Positions 8,128 through 19,769 of a DNA stretch of 57,888 nucleotides are shown here, piece by piece (the stretch's first letter is position 1; every line of letters begins with the position of its first letter). The notes beneath the pieces are model-generated. The model was given only the letters and a program-made list of their open reading frames with translations, was not told the origin of the DNA and searched no databases. Source of the DNA: Haloplasma contractile (lineage in GTDB: Bacteria > Bacillota_I > Bacilli_A > Haloplasmatales > Haloplasmataceae); the NCBI GenBank assembly GCA_016841945.1, contig JAENYC010000016.1, forward strand, positions 1 through 57,888, written 5' to 3'. The translations under genes and the position numbers were made by a program.

Positions 8128-9000
8128 ATGAAAATATATGAATATGCTAGAAAAAGAAAGGTAAAAAGTAAAGAAGTTGTTAAAAAACTACATCAATTGG
8201 GATACAAAAATGTTAAAAATCATTTATCACTCGTGCCCGAAAAAGTGATTGAACAATTAGATGAAATTCATTTCGACAGTGAAGTGAAACAAAAGAAAAA
8301 GAGAAATGTTCAAACATCACAAACAAATGGCATTATTTCCATGGAATGTGCACCTTTTACCACAAAAGGTTTAGGTGATATGGTACGAAACAAAATACAA
8401 TATAATCAGATGAATGGCATTCGTAATATTGTTATTATTCCTAAATATAATATAGATGATCATATATTAGAACATGTGATGGATATAAATTTAAGTGTTC
8501 AACATCAAAAGAAAAGTGGGAAAGTGTATTTTACCAATTATGAGAATGCTGAGTATTATCTTATAGATAGTGAGTACTTTAGACGTGATAGTTTATATGG
8601 TTATTATGATGATACAGAACGTTTCGCATTTTTAGCGAAAGCTGCGATTGAAGTCATTAAGCATTTAAATGTAAAATTCGACGTGATTAATGTTCATGAC
8701 TGGCCATTAGGACTTTTCCCAATATTGTTTAAGGATACACTTAAAAATGAGTTTGAAGAGACAAAAATTGAGTTCTCTGTTTACGGTTCAACCTATCAAG
8801 GAATTTATGATGTTAATGTCTTAACAGATGTCTTTGAATTGGATAAAAAATATTACGATGACCATATTGTTGAATATGCGATGAGTGTGAATTTCTTGAA
8901 ATCAGGTCTTATTACTGCTGATATGGTAGATATTAACCAAGTCGCGTTAAATGATTTAAAGAATAGTTATTTAAAAGATTTTGTTTATGATAATATGTAA
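8128..9000 (+). CDS. IF2_N domain fused to a glycogen/starch synthase (GT5) N-terminal half
   Basis: A 290-aa protein of two parts. Residues ~1-48 (IYEYARKRKVKSKEVV..KLHQLGY) match the IF2_N helical domain otherwise found at the N-terminus of translation factor IF-2. Residues ~68-290 resemble only the N-terminal Rossmann half of glycogen synthase GlgA: an MECAPFTTKGLGD loop (normally KxGGLGD), IPKYN, YLIDSEYF, DDTERFAFLAKAAIE, NVHDWPLGLFP and STYQGIYD. The C-terminal nucleotide-sugar-binding half is absent, and the glucan-binding KxGGLG loop is altered, so glycogen synthase activity is unlikely. It could be a sugar or glucan sensor or a partner protein. Start ATG 8128 follows AGAGGTG; an upstream in-frame GTG (8119) lies within the ribosome site. 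It is the last gene of the pgcA unit. Confidence 0.72.
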   Translation: MKIYEYARKRKVKSKEVVKKLHQLGYKNVKNHLSLVPEKVIEQLDEIHFDSEVKQKKKRNVQTSQTNGIISMECAPFTTKGLGDMVRNKIQYNQMNGIRNIVIIPKYNIDDHILEHVMDINLSVQHQKKSGKVYFTNYENAEYYLIDSEYFRRDSLYGYYDDTERFAFLAKAAIEVIKHLNVKFDVINVHDWPLGLFPILFKDTLKNEFEETKIEFSVYGSTYQGIYDVNVLTDVFELDKKYYDDHIVEYAMSVNFLKSGLITADMVDINQVALNDLKNSYLKDFVYDNM

Positions 9001-9155
9001 GAAAGTATCTTATGATACTAAGTGAAAGGCAAAAAATTTATAGTCGTATATGGTTTACTTGTTGTAGCAGGATTTGCTTTATTGAAATATAATTTTTGAT
9101 AAAATTAATTATTAGGTTTTATTACAATTGTTAATTAACGGTAAACATAAATATA

Positions 9156-9198
9156 AATAATAAAAAAATGAAGAAATAATCTTCATTTTTTTATTATT
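9156..9198. terminator. Bidirectional terminator
   Basis: A 19-bp A/T-flanked stem (9156-9174 with 9180-9198, loop AATAA, core ATGAAGA/TCTTCAT) lies between the convergent GT5-like and pepF genes. It serves both directions. The rest of 9001-9155 holds no convincing gene. Confidence 0.85.
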
Positions 9199-9201
9199 CT
9201 T

Positions 9202-10974
9202 TTAATCAGTTAATTTTAAAAATAGGTCTATGTTTTGTTTTAAGATGTCAAGTGAACTTCTCCAAAAACTGATATCAGTTACATCGATGTTGGCTTGTTT
9301 AGCTACGTCTTCAACATTCATCATACCGGTTGCACTTAGTAAATCATCATAACGAGATACAAAAACATCTTTATCTTTCAAGTATTGTGCATATAAACCT
9401 TTCGCAAAGAGTAGTCCAAAGGCATATGGCCAATTATAGAATGAAAGGCCAGGTCGATAATAATGTGGTTTATTTAACCAAGCGTAAAGATTGACATAGT
9501 CATGGTTTAATCCATCACCATAAGCTTCTTTAATCGCATCACGCATAATCTCTTTGAGTTCTTTTGCGTTTAATGGATGATCAAGTCTTCTTTCAAATAC
9601 TTCTTTTTCAAAGATATAACGTGATAAAATATCACAGATGATGGCAGTATGACCTTGTAGGACACTATCTATTAAGGTGAGTTTTTCTTCTTTCGTACTC
9701 TTTTCAATCACTTTGTTCATCACAATTGTTTCACAAAATGTGGATGCTGTTTCAGCAACAGGCATTGGATAAGATGATTGAAGAATATTATTTTTGAATA
9801 TACATTCTCCATGATAAGCATGTCCTAATTCATGGGAGAGGGTAATGACATCTTTTAAATTTCCATTAAAATTAGTTAAGATACGACTTTCTTTTATCGA
9901 TCTGATATTAAAACAGAAGGCACCGCCTCGTTTTCCTTTACGTGGATAAACATCAATCCAATTGTTTTCAAAAGCTTTTTTGGCTAAATCAGCTAATGGT
10001 TGACTAAAGGTTGAGAAATTTTCTATGATAAAATCTTTTGTCTCGTTTATGGTAAACTTTTTATCTACATTACCAAGTGGTGCATATAAATCATAGCTAG
10101 GTAATCCACCATCATGTCCAAGTATTCTAGCCTTTCTTTTTAGATATTTATGGAAATAAGGTAAGTATTCACGCATCGCTTGAAGCATCACATCTAAGGT
10201 TTCTTTTTTTGTACGTGATTTATCAAGAGATTCATCTAACGCTGTTTCATAACCACGTAGTTTAGAAGTGAAATTCACTTCACCTTTAATACTGCTTAAA
10301 CACATCGCCACTGAATCATCGATTTTTTCATAAGCTTTCTGCATAGCCTCATAGGCTGCTTTTCTAGCCTCTTTATCTTTACTTCGCGTTAAATTAACAA
10401 TCTGTGATAAAGTCATAGTTTTAACTTCATCTTTTAATTTAACATCTACTTCTAATTTTGAGGTGAGTAATGATTGTAAATAACTCCATGCTGATGCTCC
10501 TGTTTGTCTCATTTTACTGATAATTTTTTCTTCTTCATCACTTAGTAGATGTGATGTTTCATTTTTAATTTCAGATAAATAAAATGAATAGGCTTTAAAC
10601 GGTTCTATAGTCATTAATTCGTCTAATTGTTCATAAGAACCAATATATTTTTTTGCTTTGGTAAAAGGAATGGTTGCATCAGCTAACATGGATTGTACTT
10701 TAGACATGTATTTATTGGCCTCATTATTAGTGGTATCAGCACTCATAGTTAATGAAATAAACGGTAGTAGTTTTCCAATTAATTTAGAAAAATCCTCTCT
10801 AAAGCGAATTAAATACAATAATTTGTCTTTAAAATTATCATAATTATCACAATGTTTTGTAACATAATTACTTAAGTCTTTAATTTTTTCCTCAACTTTT
10901 CTTAAATCATTTTGAAAATCATCACTTTGAAAACTGTCATAAAGAGATGATAAATTATAACGAATTTCTTCCAT
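9202..10974 (-). CDS. pepF: Oligoendopeptidase F, copy 1
   Basis: Zinc metallopeptidase of family M3B (590 aa) that cuts cytosolic oligopeptides of roughly 7-17 residues. The active-site motif is HELGHAYHGEC at residues ~381-391, and the third zinc ligand is the Glu in ETASTFCETIV about 25 residues later. A conserved C-terminal YNWPYAFGLLFAKGLY segment is present. The start is ATG with AAAGGAGG upstream. It lies 86 bases downstream of a second, very similar pepF in the same orientation, a tandem duplication. A terminator between the two genes means each is probably expressed on its own. Both copies keep all catalytic residues. Confidence 0.93.
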   Translation of the reverse strand: MEEIRYNLSSLYDSFQSDDFQNDLRKVEEKIKDLSNYVTKHCDNYDNFKDKLLYLIRFREDFSKLIGKLLPFISLTMSADTTNNEANKYMSKVQSMLADATIPFTKAKKYIGSYEQLDELMTIEPFKAYSFYLSEIKNETSHLLSDEEEKIISKMRQTGASAWSYLQSLLTSKLEVDVKLKDEVKTMTLSQIVNLTRSKDKEARKAAYEAMQKAYEKIDDSVAMCLSSIKGEVNFTSKLRGYETALDESLDKSRTKKETLDVMLQAMREYLPYFHKYLKRKARILGHDGGLPSYDLYAPLGNVDKKFTINETKDFIIENFSTFSQPLADLAKKAFENNWIDVYPRKGKRGGAFCFNIRSIKESRILTNFNGNLKDVITLSHELGHAYHGECIFKNNILQSSYPMPVAETASTFCETIVMNKVIEKSTKEEKLTLIDSVLQGHTAIICDILSRYIFEKEVFERRLDHPLNAKELKEIMRDAIKEAYGDGLNHDYVNLYAWLNKPHYYRPGLSFYNWPYAFGLLFAKGLYAQYLKDKDVFVSRYDDLLSATGMMNVEDVAKQANIDVTDISFWRSSLDILKQNIDLFLKLTD

Positions 10975-11021
10975 TTTATACCTCCTTTTAATAGTCTTAT
11001 TATATCACAATTTATAATGTT

Positions 11022-11054
11022 TAAAAAACATCCTGTCTATGAAACAGGATGTTT
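11022..11054 (-). terminator. Terminator of pepF copy 2
   Basis: AAACATCCTGT (11026-11036) pairs with ACAGGATGTTT (11044-11054). On the minus strand it is followed by a T-run. Confidence 0.85.
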
Positions 11055-11059
11055 GATAT

Positions 11060-12847
11060 TTAGTTGTTTACTTTATCTTCTGTTAATTGTAAGAATAAAT
11101 CAATTTTTTGTTTAATCATTTCTAAAGAGTCCCTCCAGAATGATATGTCAGTTACATCGATATTAGCTTCTTTCGCAACATCTTCAACTAACATTTTTCC
11201 AGTGGCTTTGAGTAGATTATCATAATTTGATACAAAACTTCCTTTATCTTTTAAATATTGTGCATATAAACCTTTCGCAAATAGTAATCCAAAGGCATAT
11301 GGCCAATTGTAGAATGATAAAGATGCACTATAATAATGCGGTTTATTTAACCATGCAAAAGGATTAACATACTCATGATTTAATCCCTCCCCATAAGCTT
11401 CTTTTATAGCGTCTCTCATAATCTTTTGAAGGTCTTTTGAATTAAGGGGTTGTTCAAGTCTTTTTTCGAATACTTCTTTCTCAAATATAAAACGAGAGAG
11501 GATATCACAAATAATTGCTGTATGGTCTTGTAACTCACTTTCAATGAGTGCCAATTTTTCTTCATCATTACTTTCTTCAATAACCGCATTCATCACAATT
11601 GTTTCACAGAATGTTGAAGCAGTTTCAGCAACTGGCATTGGATAACTAGAGTTTAAAAGTTTGTTTTGGAAGATACATTCTCCATGATAAGCGTGACCTA
11701 ATTCGTGGGATAAGGTAATGGCGTCACGTAAGTTTCCATTGAAATTTGTTAAAATCCGGCTTTCTTTTATGGATCTTACATTAGCGCAAAATGCGCCTCC
11801 AACTTTACCTTTACGAGGATAGACATCAATCCAATTTTGTTCAAATGCTTTTTTCGCAAGATCAGCAAGTTTATCACTAAATGATTTAAAGTTCTTTATG
11901 ATAAACGCCTTCGTTTCTTCAATCGTATAAGTTTTATTCACTTCACCTAAAGGTGCCACCAAATCATAAATTGGTAATCCACCTTCATGACCTAATAATT
12001 TTGCTTTTCTTTTTAAATATTTATGAAAATGTGGTAGATATTCATAGATAGCACCAATCATTGCATCTAAGGTTTCCTTTTTTGTACGAGACACATCGAG
12101 TGATTGTTCAAGCGCTGAATCATATCCTCTTAGTTTAGATACAAAATTCACTTCTCCTTTAATACTACTTAAACACATCGCGATAGAATCATCAATTTTT
12201 TGATAGGCTGATTGCACACCTTCATAAGCTGCCTTTCTTTCTTCTGGGTCAGGACTATGCATGAGGGGTGAAACTTCTGATATCGTCATAGTTTTAACTT
12301 CATCTTTTAATTTAACTTCTACTTCAAGTTTCGATGTCAATAATGACTGTAAATGACTCCATGCTGTAGAACCGGTTTGTTTCATTTTACTGATAATAGC
12401 TTCTTGTTCATCACTTAATAAATGTTTGGTTTCTTTTTTTATTTGTGTTAAATAGAATTTATAATCAGAATAAGGTTCTTTATCAAGTAGTTCTTCTAAA
12501 TATTCATATTTTCCAATATATTTTGATGCTTTTGTAAAAGGAAGTGTTGCCTCCGCTAGAAGCATTTGAACTTTTGCTAGATATTTATTTGCATCATCGT
12601 TTGTCGTATCTACACTTCTTGTCAGAGATATAAAAGGATATAGCCGTCCAATAAGTAAATTAGCTTTTTCATCAAATTGAATGAGTTGTTTTAATTTTTC
12701 TTCAAATCCCTCATATGATTGACAGTTTTCTTCTACATACTGACTGTATTTTTTTAGGTCTTCTTCTAGTTTTTTTAAATCATTTTGAAATTCATTGCTT
12801 GAAAAACTTGGATACATCGAATTTAAATCATATTTAATCGCTTCCAT
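11060..12847 (-). CDS. pepF: Oligoendopeptidase F, copy 2
   Basis: A second family M3B oligoendopeptidase (595 aa), co-linear with copy 1 from end to end and clearly its paralog. It shares long identical blocks such as SHELGHAYHGECIF, NWIDVYPRKGK and SIKESRILTNFNGNL. Zinc ligands: two His and one Glu in HELGH plus ETASTFCET. Differences cluster in the N-terminal helical domain and in the 195-215 region, which could alter peptide-size or sequence preference. The start is ATG 12847 with GGGAGG upstream. In lactococci two PepF isoenzymes also occur, one on a plasmid; here they are adjacent on one stretch. Confidence 0.93.
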   Translation of the reverse strand: MEAIKYDLNSMYPSFSSNEFQNDLKKLEEDLKKYSQYVEENCQSYEGFEEKLKQLIQFDEKANLLIGRLYPFISLTRSVDTTNDDANKYLAKVQMLLAEATLPFTKASKYIGKYEYLEELLDKEPYSDYKFYLTQIKKETKHLLSDEQEAIISKMKQTGSTAWSHLQSLLTSKLEVEVKLKDEVKTMTISEVSPLMHSPDPEERKAAYEGVQSAYQKIDDSIAMCLSSIKGEVNFVSKLRGYDSALEQSLDVSRTKKETLDAMIGAIYEYLPHFHKYLKRKAKLLGHEGGLPIYDLVAPLGEVNKTYTIEETKAFIIKNFKSFSDKLADLAKKAFEQNWIDVYPRKGKVGGAFCANVRSIKESRILTNFNGNLRDAITLSHELGHAYHGECIFQNKLLNSSYPMPVAETASTFCETIVMNAVIEESNDEEKLALIESELQDHTAIICDILSRFIFEKEVFEKRLEQPLNSKDLQKIMRDAIKEAYGEGLNHEYVNPFAWLNKPHYYSASLSFYNWPYAFGLLFAKGLYAQYLKDKGSFVSNYDNLLKATGKMLVEDVAKEANIDVTDISFWRDSLEMIKQKIDLFLQLTEDKVNN

Positions 12848-13081
12848 ATATTTCCTCCCAATATTTAATGATTTTATTATATCACAATAGAAAATGAGAA
12901 TAAAGTTGAAAAATATCGTTTTTAGTATGAATCATATTTATAAACTCATGTATTCTAAAAAAAATAAAAAAAGGTTCACAATCAAAAAATTCGACAGACT
13001 ATGACATTTGAAAACAAATATAATTAATTACTGTCAATACCTTGACACTTTCTACATAAAAACAATTTAGGGGGGAGTAAT

Positions 13082-13528
13082 ATGTCAAATAAGAAACTTA
13101 AATCATTAATATTTGACCGAAATGTATTAATCTACATTCATGATATTATGTACTTAAAGGCACATCACAATGAATTTAAAACATCAAATACATATAAAGG
13201 GATAACAGAACATGATATCATAACCATCTTTAGATATTTAAGACAGACGCGTTATACTTTTTTTTCCTTTATTATTACATTATTAATTATGAAAAGGATA
13301 CAGTTTAACTTATATGTAATCAAATATGGCACAGTCTTAATCACATCTTTTATATTTGGTGTATTATTTGTATGGTGTAGAGAAGATTTTAAGAAACTAA
13401 ATTATCTGTTAAAGGCAAAAAAGGCCGTGAGGTATGTTTTAAAAAACTATAATTATCAAGAATACTTATATTTTTTAGATAATTATTTAAGTGAAGAATC
13501 CACCAAAAAACATTTAGGATTAATTTAG
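13082..13528 (+). CDS. Small membrane protein, unknown
   Basis: A 148-aa protein I do not recognise. Residues ~55-105 contain two closely spaced hydrophobic helices (FFSFIITLLIMKRIQFN and VLITSFIFGVLFVW) between basic, cytosol-like N- and C-terminal parts rich in Lys and Tyr. The ribosome site is unusually G-rich (GGGGGGAG), six bases before ATG 13082. It is monocistronic: its own terminator follows, and the 234-base region upstream contains AT-rich sequence with a possible TATAAT at 13019-13024 but no convincing -35. Confidence 0.6.
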   Translation: MSNKKLKSLIFDRNVLIYIHDIMYLKAHHNEFKTSNTYKGITEHDIITIFRYLRQTRYTFFSFIITLLIMKRIQFNLYVIKYGTVLITSFIFGVLFVWCREDFKKLNYLLKAKKAVRYVLKNYNYQEYLYFLDNYLSEESTKKHLGLI

Positions 13529-13544
13529 ATTAGATTGTACGTGA

Positions 13545-13574
13545 AAGAACCTTGAATTTACAAGGTTCTTTTAA
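13545..13574 (+). terminator. Rho-independent terminator
   Basis: AAGAACCTTG (13545-13554) pairs with CAAGGTTCTT (13561-13570) around loop AATTTA, then TTTTA. Confidence 0.85.
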
Positions 13575-13632
13575 TATGTTGGATAAATCATGGAAAAAAC
13601 ATGAAAAATAAGATATAATGATAGAAAAATGA

Positions 13633-15642
<2,010 letters not shown>

Positions 15643-15657
15643 AAGGAGGGTATATAA

Positions 15658-18600
15658 ATGAAGAGGATTTTTGTTTTTAGCTTTTTAATCCTTTTAGTCG
15701 TTTTTGCTTACTCAAAGATTGAAGTAGATGCAAAAGTGAATCCAACACATTTTGTAGGAAAACAATTTAGCAATGTGCGAAAAGAGATGATGATTAACAA
15801 TGAAAACTATCTCGTTGTTTCTACAGATAAACATCTTTATATGATACAAGACCAAAAAATTGTTGATGAATATGTTTTAAATGAAGAAACGATTTTTGTT
15901 GAGGTATTAAATGATCTCAATCATAATAACTATGATGAATTGTTAATTATCACCAATGCGAAAGATAAAGATAATATATTATTATATGATACCAAAGAAA
16001 TGGAGCTCATCTTTAGTTATGCATCAAAAATGAGAGCCTATAATGCAGGGAATTACAGAAATAAACCAAGTGGGTATTACGATGAAACCGTGGTTGTTGA
16101 AGACTATGTACTCAATCAAAATTATTTTTATGCAGTGGCAGGATACAACGCTTTTTTACTCGATTTACAAACTCAAACTGAAATTTGGCAATACAAAGCG
16201 ACTAATAATTTATGGGATATAGAAGAAATCGGTGATATCAATCAGGACAATATGAGCGACTATATAGTTTCTCTTCAAAAAAAATCACTCATAGCTCTAT
16301 CAGGCATAAATGGTGAAGTGATTTATCAGAAAACAGTGTCTGAATCTATTGAAGATGAAAATGGTCATATATATGAAACTAGTATATGGAACATGCAGTA
16401 TGATAAAGAAAATAATTCATTATATGCAGCCAGTGAAAATGGAAAAATATATCAACTTGATGTATTAAACGGGCAACTTATAGATAAAAAAGAAGTGGTA
16501 GATGTAGAGATTTCACCCCAACATCAATATAATTCAACTTATGGATATTATCATTTTAAAAAATATAGTGTAGAGTTAATTAATGATATTACAGGAGATG
16601 GTATAAAAGATTTAATTTACTATCAAATGACAAGACCTTATCAGTATAAAACAGCTATAGGTAATGGTGAGGATGATATTTCTATTCAATTTATTGATGG
16701 AAATGATTTAACAATATTAGATAATGAAATATCATTAACAGGTTATCAATACGGTATCGACTATTTAAAAGGAATGCATCAAAATAAACCTGTTTTTTAT
16801 ATCTTAGATTTAAACAATCGTTTGACTTACAAAATTTATTCAATAGAAGATCAAAGCTATTTAGAAGAAACCATAAGTTTACAGAATCAACAGTTATTAG
16901 ATCACAATGTCAATTATTCTTTTTTACCACTTTCAACTGGCGAAATCGCCATATTTTCTAATCTTAACTTATCATTTCAAATAAATGATACCGTAGAAAG
17001 CTCACTCTCAATGATAAAAGCTCAAGATTATATAATTGAGGATGGGAAAATGTTGTTGATGCAAGGGAATCAATATGAAGGTGGATATATTAATTTAAAG
17101 TTAATTGATTGTGAATCTAATGAATTATTTTGGTCCTATGACATTTCAGAAGAAAATAGATTAGATTCTACACATATTGACTACACTTATGATTTCAACC
17201 AAGATGGTGTATTGGATATCGTTATCCTAAACATAAAAGGTAGTGATGATATACTACCTTGGGTATTACTAATAGATGGAAGTACCGGTCAAAAAATTAA
17301 TAAAATCAACATTAGTTTAAAAGAAGAAGATATAGATTATTCACTTAGTCCCTCATTTGAATCATTTTTAGTCGGGAAAGGATATTATCAAAGTTATATA
17401 AAGACTCATGGGTTTTATAATGATGTAAACCATGATGGTATAAATGAGCTTTTTGTTATTAATAATTTAGGAGATCTATATATTATTGATTTTATCAATA
17501 ATGAAATACTTGATTATTTTTCTAATCAAGAGGATATTCTCTATTTGAATGATAGTCATTACACCGATATTAATTTTCGTGATGCTAAAAAAATAAATGA
17601 TATAGATAATGATTCCTTATATGATTTTATAAGATTAACTTCCACAGAAAATAGTGAAGTAATTTTACAAACCATTGAAACGAATCAATTCTCTTTCGAA
17701 GTTCATGAAATGGAAAACTATGGGTCATCTCATATCAATTCATACTATCATTTAGGCGATATTGATTCTGATGGGATTAATGACCCTTCAATATTAACCA
17801 TGAATGCAAGACAAAATAAGGGCGAAGCTGTTTTTCATATTATTTCTTCAAAAACGGGTTTAGAAATCGCAACGATTAATGCAGCGCAACAGGATGGATT
17901 TTATTTAAGTCAAGAAGATATCAATAGTGATGGATTAAAAGAAGTATTTCATATCAAACATGATTTAAATCAATGGCAAGCTAATGTGCGGCTTTATGAT
18001 ATATCTGAAGATTCAATAGAAACCTTATTTGAATCACAATATTATCAACCTTCAGATGAAAATTTTGCTCAACCAGCCGTTATTTTTAAAGACCAAAATC
18101 ATTATAAAATAGCCTTTTATATCAGTTACTATAATAACGGAGATATCATTAAAATATATGATATTGATCAACAACAATTCCAAGATGATATAAAACTTCA
18201 TTTTGAAGACAATGATGCAGATATACGTTACTCCTTAGGCAATCTTGGAATTGTTAATCATGGTGATGATATTTATTTCTATCCACGTAAAAACAGATAT
18301 TTAGATTATTACGACTCCTATCATACAAAATCTTTTGTTTATCATTATACAAAAGAAGAACTAAGTTTTTATTACTCAGGAAATGGAATTAATCATTTAG
18401 ATATCATAGATAAAAATATTATATTACGAAATGTGAATAGTGAAGTCTTTAAATCACCATTTGAAGAAACCATTGATTTTAATCGTTTGAAAAATAATCA
18501 AAAAATTAATAAAAACATCACCCTATCTTTTAAAAATAAACAAAAGGGAAATGTTTATATCTATGTAAATGATGAGCTCGTTGGTAGGACTGATAAAGCT

Positions 18601-18831
18601 CTATTTGATTTAAAACTATTAGAAGGTAAGCATACCATTACAATCAGTCAAATAAATGAATGGGGTGTTGAGACGGTGAAGACCGTTAATGTTGTGGTGA
18701 CCAATAATTATTTTTATAAGGTACTTATATTTATTAGTACGGTTGTTTTATTTAGCACAACCATTATCCTTCCTCGTAAAAAGAAGAGATATCCTTTACC
18801 AAAGGATATTGAAGGAAGTGATGAAATATGA
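15658..18831 (+). CDS. Membrane-anchored FG-GAP-like propeller protein of ABC module 1
   Basis: A 1057-aa extracytoplasmic protein. It has an N-terminal signal (residues ~1-25), a very long beta-rich ectodomain, a PEGA-like segment near residues 960-1015 (VYIYVNDELVGRTDKALFDL), one transmembrane helix (~1020-1040) and a short basic tail. Calcium-loop-like FG-GAP/VCBS motifs begin at residues ~86, 193, 310, 512, 589, 648, 701 and 754 (for example DFNQDGVLD, DVNHDGINE, DIDSDGIND). This suggests two beta-propellers of about seven blades. The stop overlaps the ATPase start (ATGA), so the three genes form one translational unit. It probably acts as an outer-face sensor or substrate-binding partner of the transporter; that role is inference. 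A paralog of the same plan lies at 34437-37418. Confidence 0.75.
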   Translation: MKRIFVFSFLILLVVFAYSKIEVDAKVNPTHFVGKQFSNVRKEMMINNENYLVVSTDKHLYMIQDQKIVDEYVLNEETIFVEVLNDLNHNNYDELLIITNAKDKDNILLYDTKEMELIFSYASKMRAYNAGNYRNKPSGYYDETVVVEDYVLNQNYFYAVAGYNAFLLDLQTQTEIWQYKATNNLWDIEEIGDINQDNMSDYIVSLQKKSLIALSGINGEVIYQKTVSESIEDENGHIYETSIWNMQYDKENNSLYAASENGKIYQLDVLNGQLIDKKEVVDVEISPQHQYNSTYGYYHFKKYSVELINDITGDGIKDLIYYQMTRPYQYKTAIGNGEDDISIQFIDGNDLTILDNEISLTGYQYGIDYLKGMHQNKPVFYILDLNNRLTYKIYSIEDQSYLEETISLQNQQLLDHNVNYSFLPLSTGEIAIFSNLNLSFQINDTVESSLSMIKAQDYIIEDGKMLLMQGNQYEGGYINLKLIDCESNELFWSYDISEENRLDSTHIDYTYDFNQDGVLDIVILNIKGSDDILPWVLLIDGSTGQKINKINISLKEEDIDYSLSPSFESFLVGKGYYQSYIKTHGFYNDVNHDGINELFVINNLGDLYIIDFINNEILDYFSNQEDILYLNDSHYTDINFRDAKKINDIDNDSLYDFIRLTSTENSEVILQTIETNQFSFEVHEMENYGSSHINSYYHLGDIDSDGINDPSILTMNARQNKGEAVFHIISSKTGLEIATINAAQQDGFYLSQEDINSDGLKEVFHIKHDLNQWQANVRLYDISEDSIETLFESQYYQPSDENFAQPAVIFKDQNHYKIAFYISYYNNGDIIKIYDIDQQQFQDDIKLHFEDNDADIRYSLGNLGIVNHGDDIYFYPRKNRYLDYYDSYHTKSFVYHYTKEELSFYYSGNGINHLDIIDKNIILRNVNSEVFKSPFEETIDFNRLKNNQKINKNITLSFKNKQKGNVYIYVNDELVGRTDKALFDLKLLEGKHTITISQINEWGVETVKTVNVVVTNNYFYKVLIFISTVVLFSTTIILPRKKKRYPLPKDIEGSDEI

Positions 18832-19769
18832 CAGAATATGTTATTAAAACAAAGCATTTAGTAAAGCGGTTTGGGAAGTTTACCGCAGTTGACCAGGTTA
18901 ACTTAAATATATCAAAGGGTTCGATTCATGGATTTGTTGGTCCAAATGGAGCGGGTAAAACAACAACGATTAAAATGTTAATTGGTGCTATGATTCCAAC
19001 AAGTGGAAATGGATATATTAAGGATTATGAAATCGGAACGAAACAGTCTAGACAAATGATTGGGTATGCACCAGAAAAAATGTCTTTTTATAGACACATG
19101 AATGCGATGGAGTATCTATTGTATATGGGGCAGTTATCAGGATTAACATTAGATGATGCCATAAAAAAAGCACATTTTGTCCTTCAATTATTTGAATTAT
19201 CTCATTTTAAATATCAATTACCCATTCACTTTTCATCGGGAATGAAAAAGAAATTAACTCTTGCACAATCTTTGATGCATGAACCTGAAATTTTAATACT
19301 TGATGAACCAACCGCAAACTTAGACCCTGAGACAAGAATGTTTATTATTGATATCTTAAAAAAATTAGTTAAAGAAGATAATATGACGGTTTTTATTAGT
19401 TCACATATTCTTACTGAACTTGAATTATTAGTAAATGAAGTAACGCTTATTGATAAAGGAAAAATTGTATTAACGGGTAATATCAATGAGATAAAGAATC
19501 GTTTTAATCAAGGTGTGTTAGAAATAGAAACTGATAACAACATTTTATTAAAAGGAAAATTAGATCAATTAAGTTATATTGATAAAACTGAAATATTAGA
19601 TCACTATGTAAAAGTATATACCAAAAAAGTTAATGTATTTAAAAAAGAAATTGGTAAAATTATTTATGATTTAGACTTAATGATGCATGCGTTTCATGAG
19701 GAAAAAATAACGCTTGATAATATATATAAGAATGTATTTGTGAAAGATAAAGAAGGTGAAAAATCATGA
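18828..19769 (+). CDS. ABC transporter ATPase of propeller module 1
   Basis: Cytosolic ATPase (313 aa) that would power the adjacent ABC-2 permease. Walker A is GPNGAGKTT at residues ~39-47, the signature motif is FSSGMKKKLTLAQ, Walker B is ILILDEPTANLDP, and the H-loop is in FISSHILTEL. The Lys-rich signature SGMKKKL is typical of DrrA/NatA/GldA-like exporters and Nos/Gld accessory ATPases. After residue ~220 a C-terminal extension of ~90 residues forms a small extra domain. It overlaps the genes on both sides by four bases (ATGA). Substrate unknown. Confidence 0.88.
   Translation: MTEYVIKTKHLVKRFGKFTAVDQVNLNISKGSIHGFVGPNGAGKTTTIKMLIGAMIPTSGNGYIKDYEIGTKQSRQMIGYAPEKMSFYRHMNAMEYLLYMGQLSGLTLDDAIKKAHFVLQLFELSHFKYQLPIHFSSGMKKKLTLAQSLMHEPEILILDEPTANLDPETRMFIIDILKKLVKEDNMTVFISSHILTELELLVNEVTLIDKGKIVLTGNINEIKNRFNQGVLEIETDNNILLKGKLDQLSYIDKTEILDHYVKVYTKKVNVFKKEIGKIIYDLDLMMHAFHEEKITLDNIYKNVFVKDKEGEKS

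Noticed and set aside
13042-13047. TTGACA as the -35 of the gene at 13082
   Set aside because: The matching -10 would fall on the ribosome site, only ~15 bases before the start codon.
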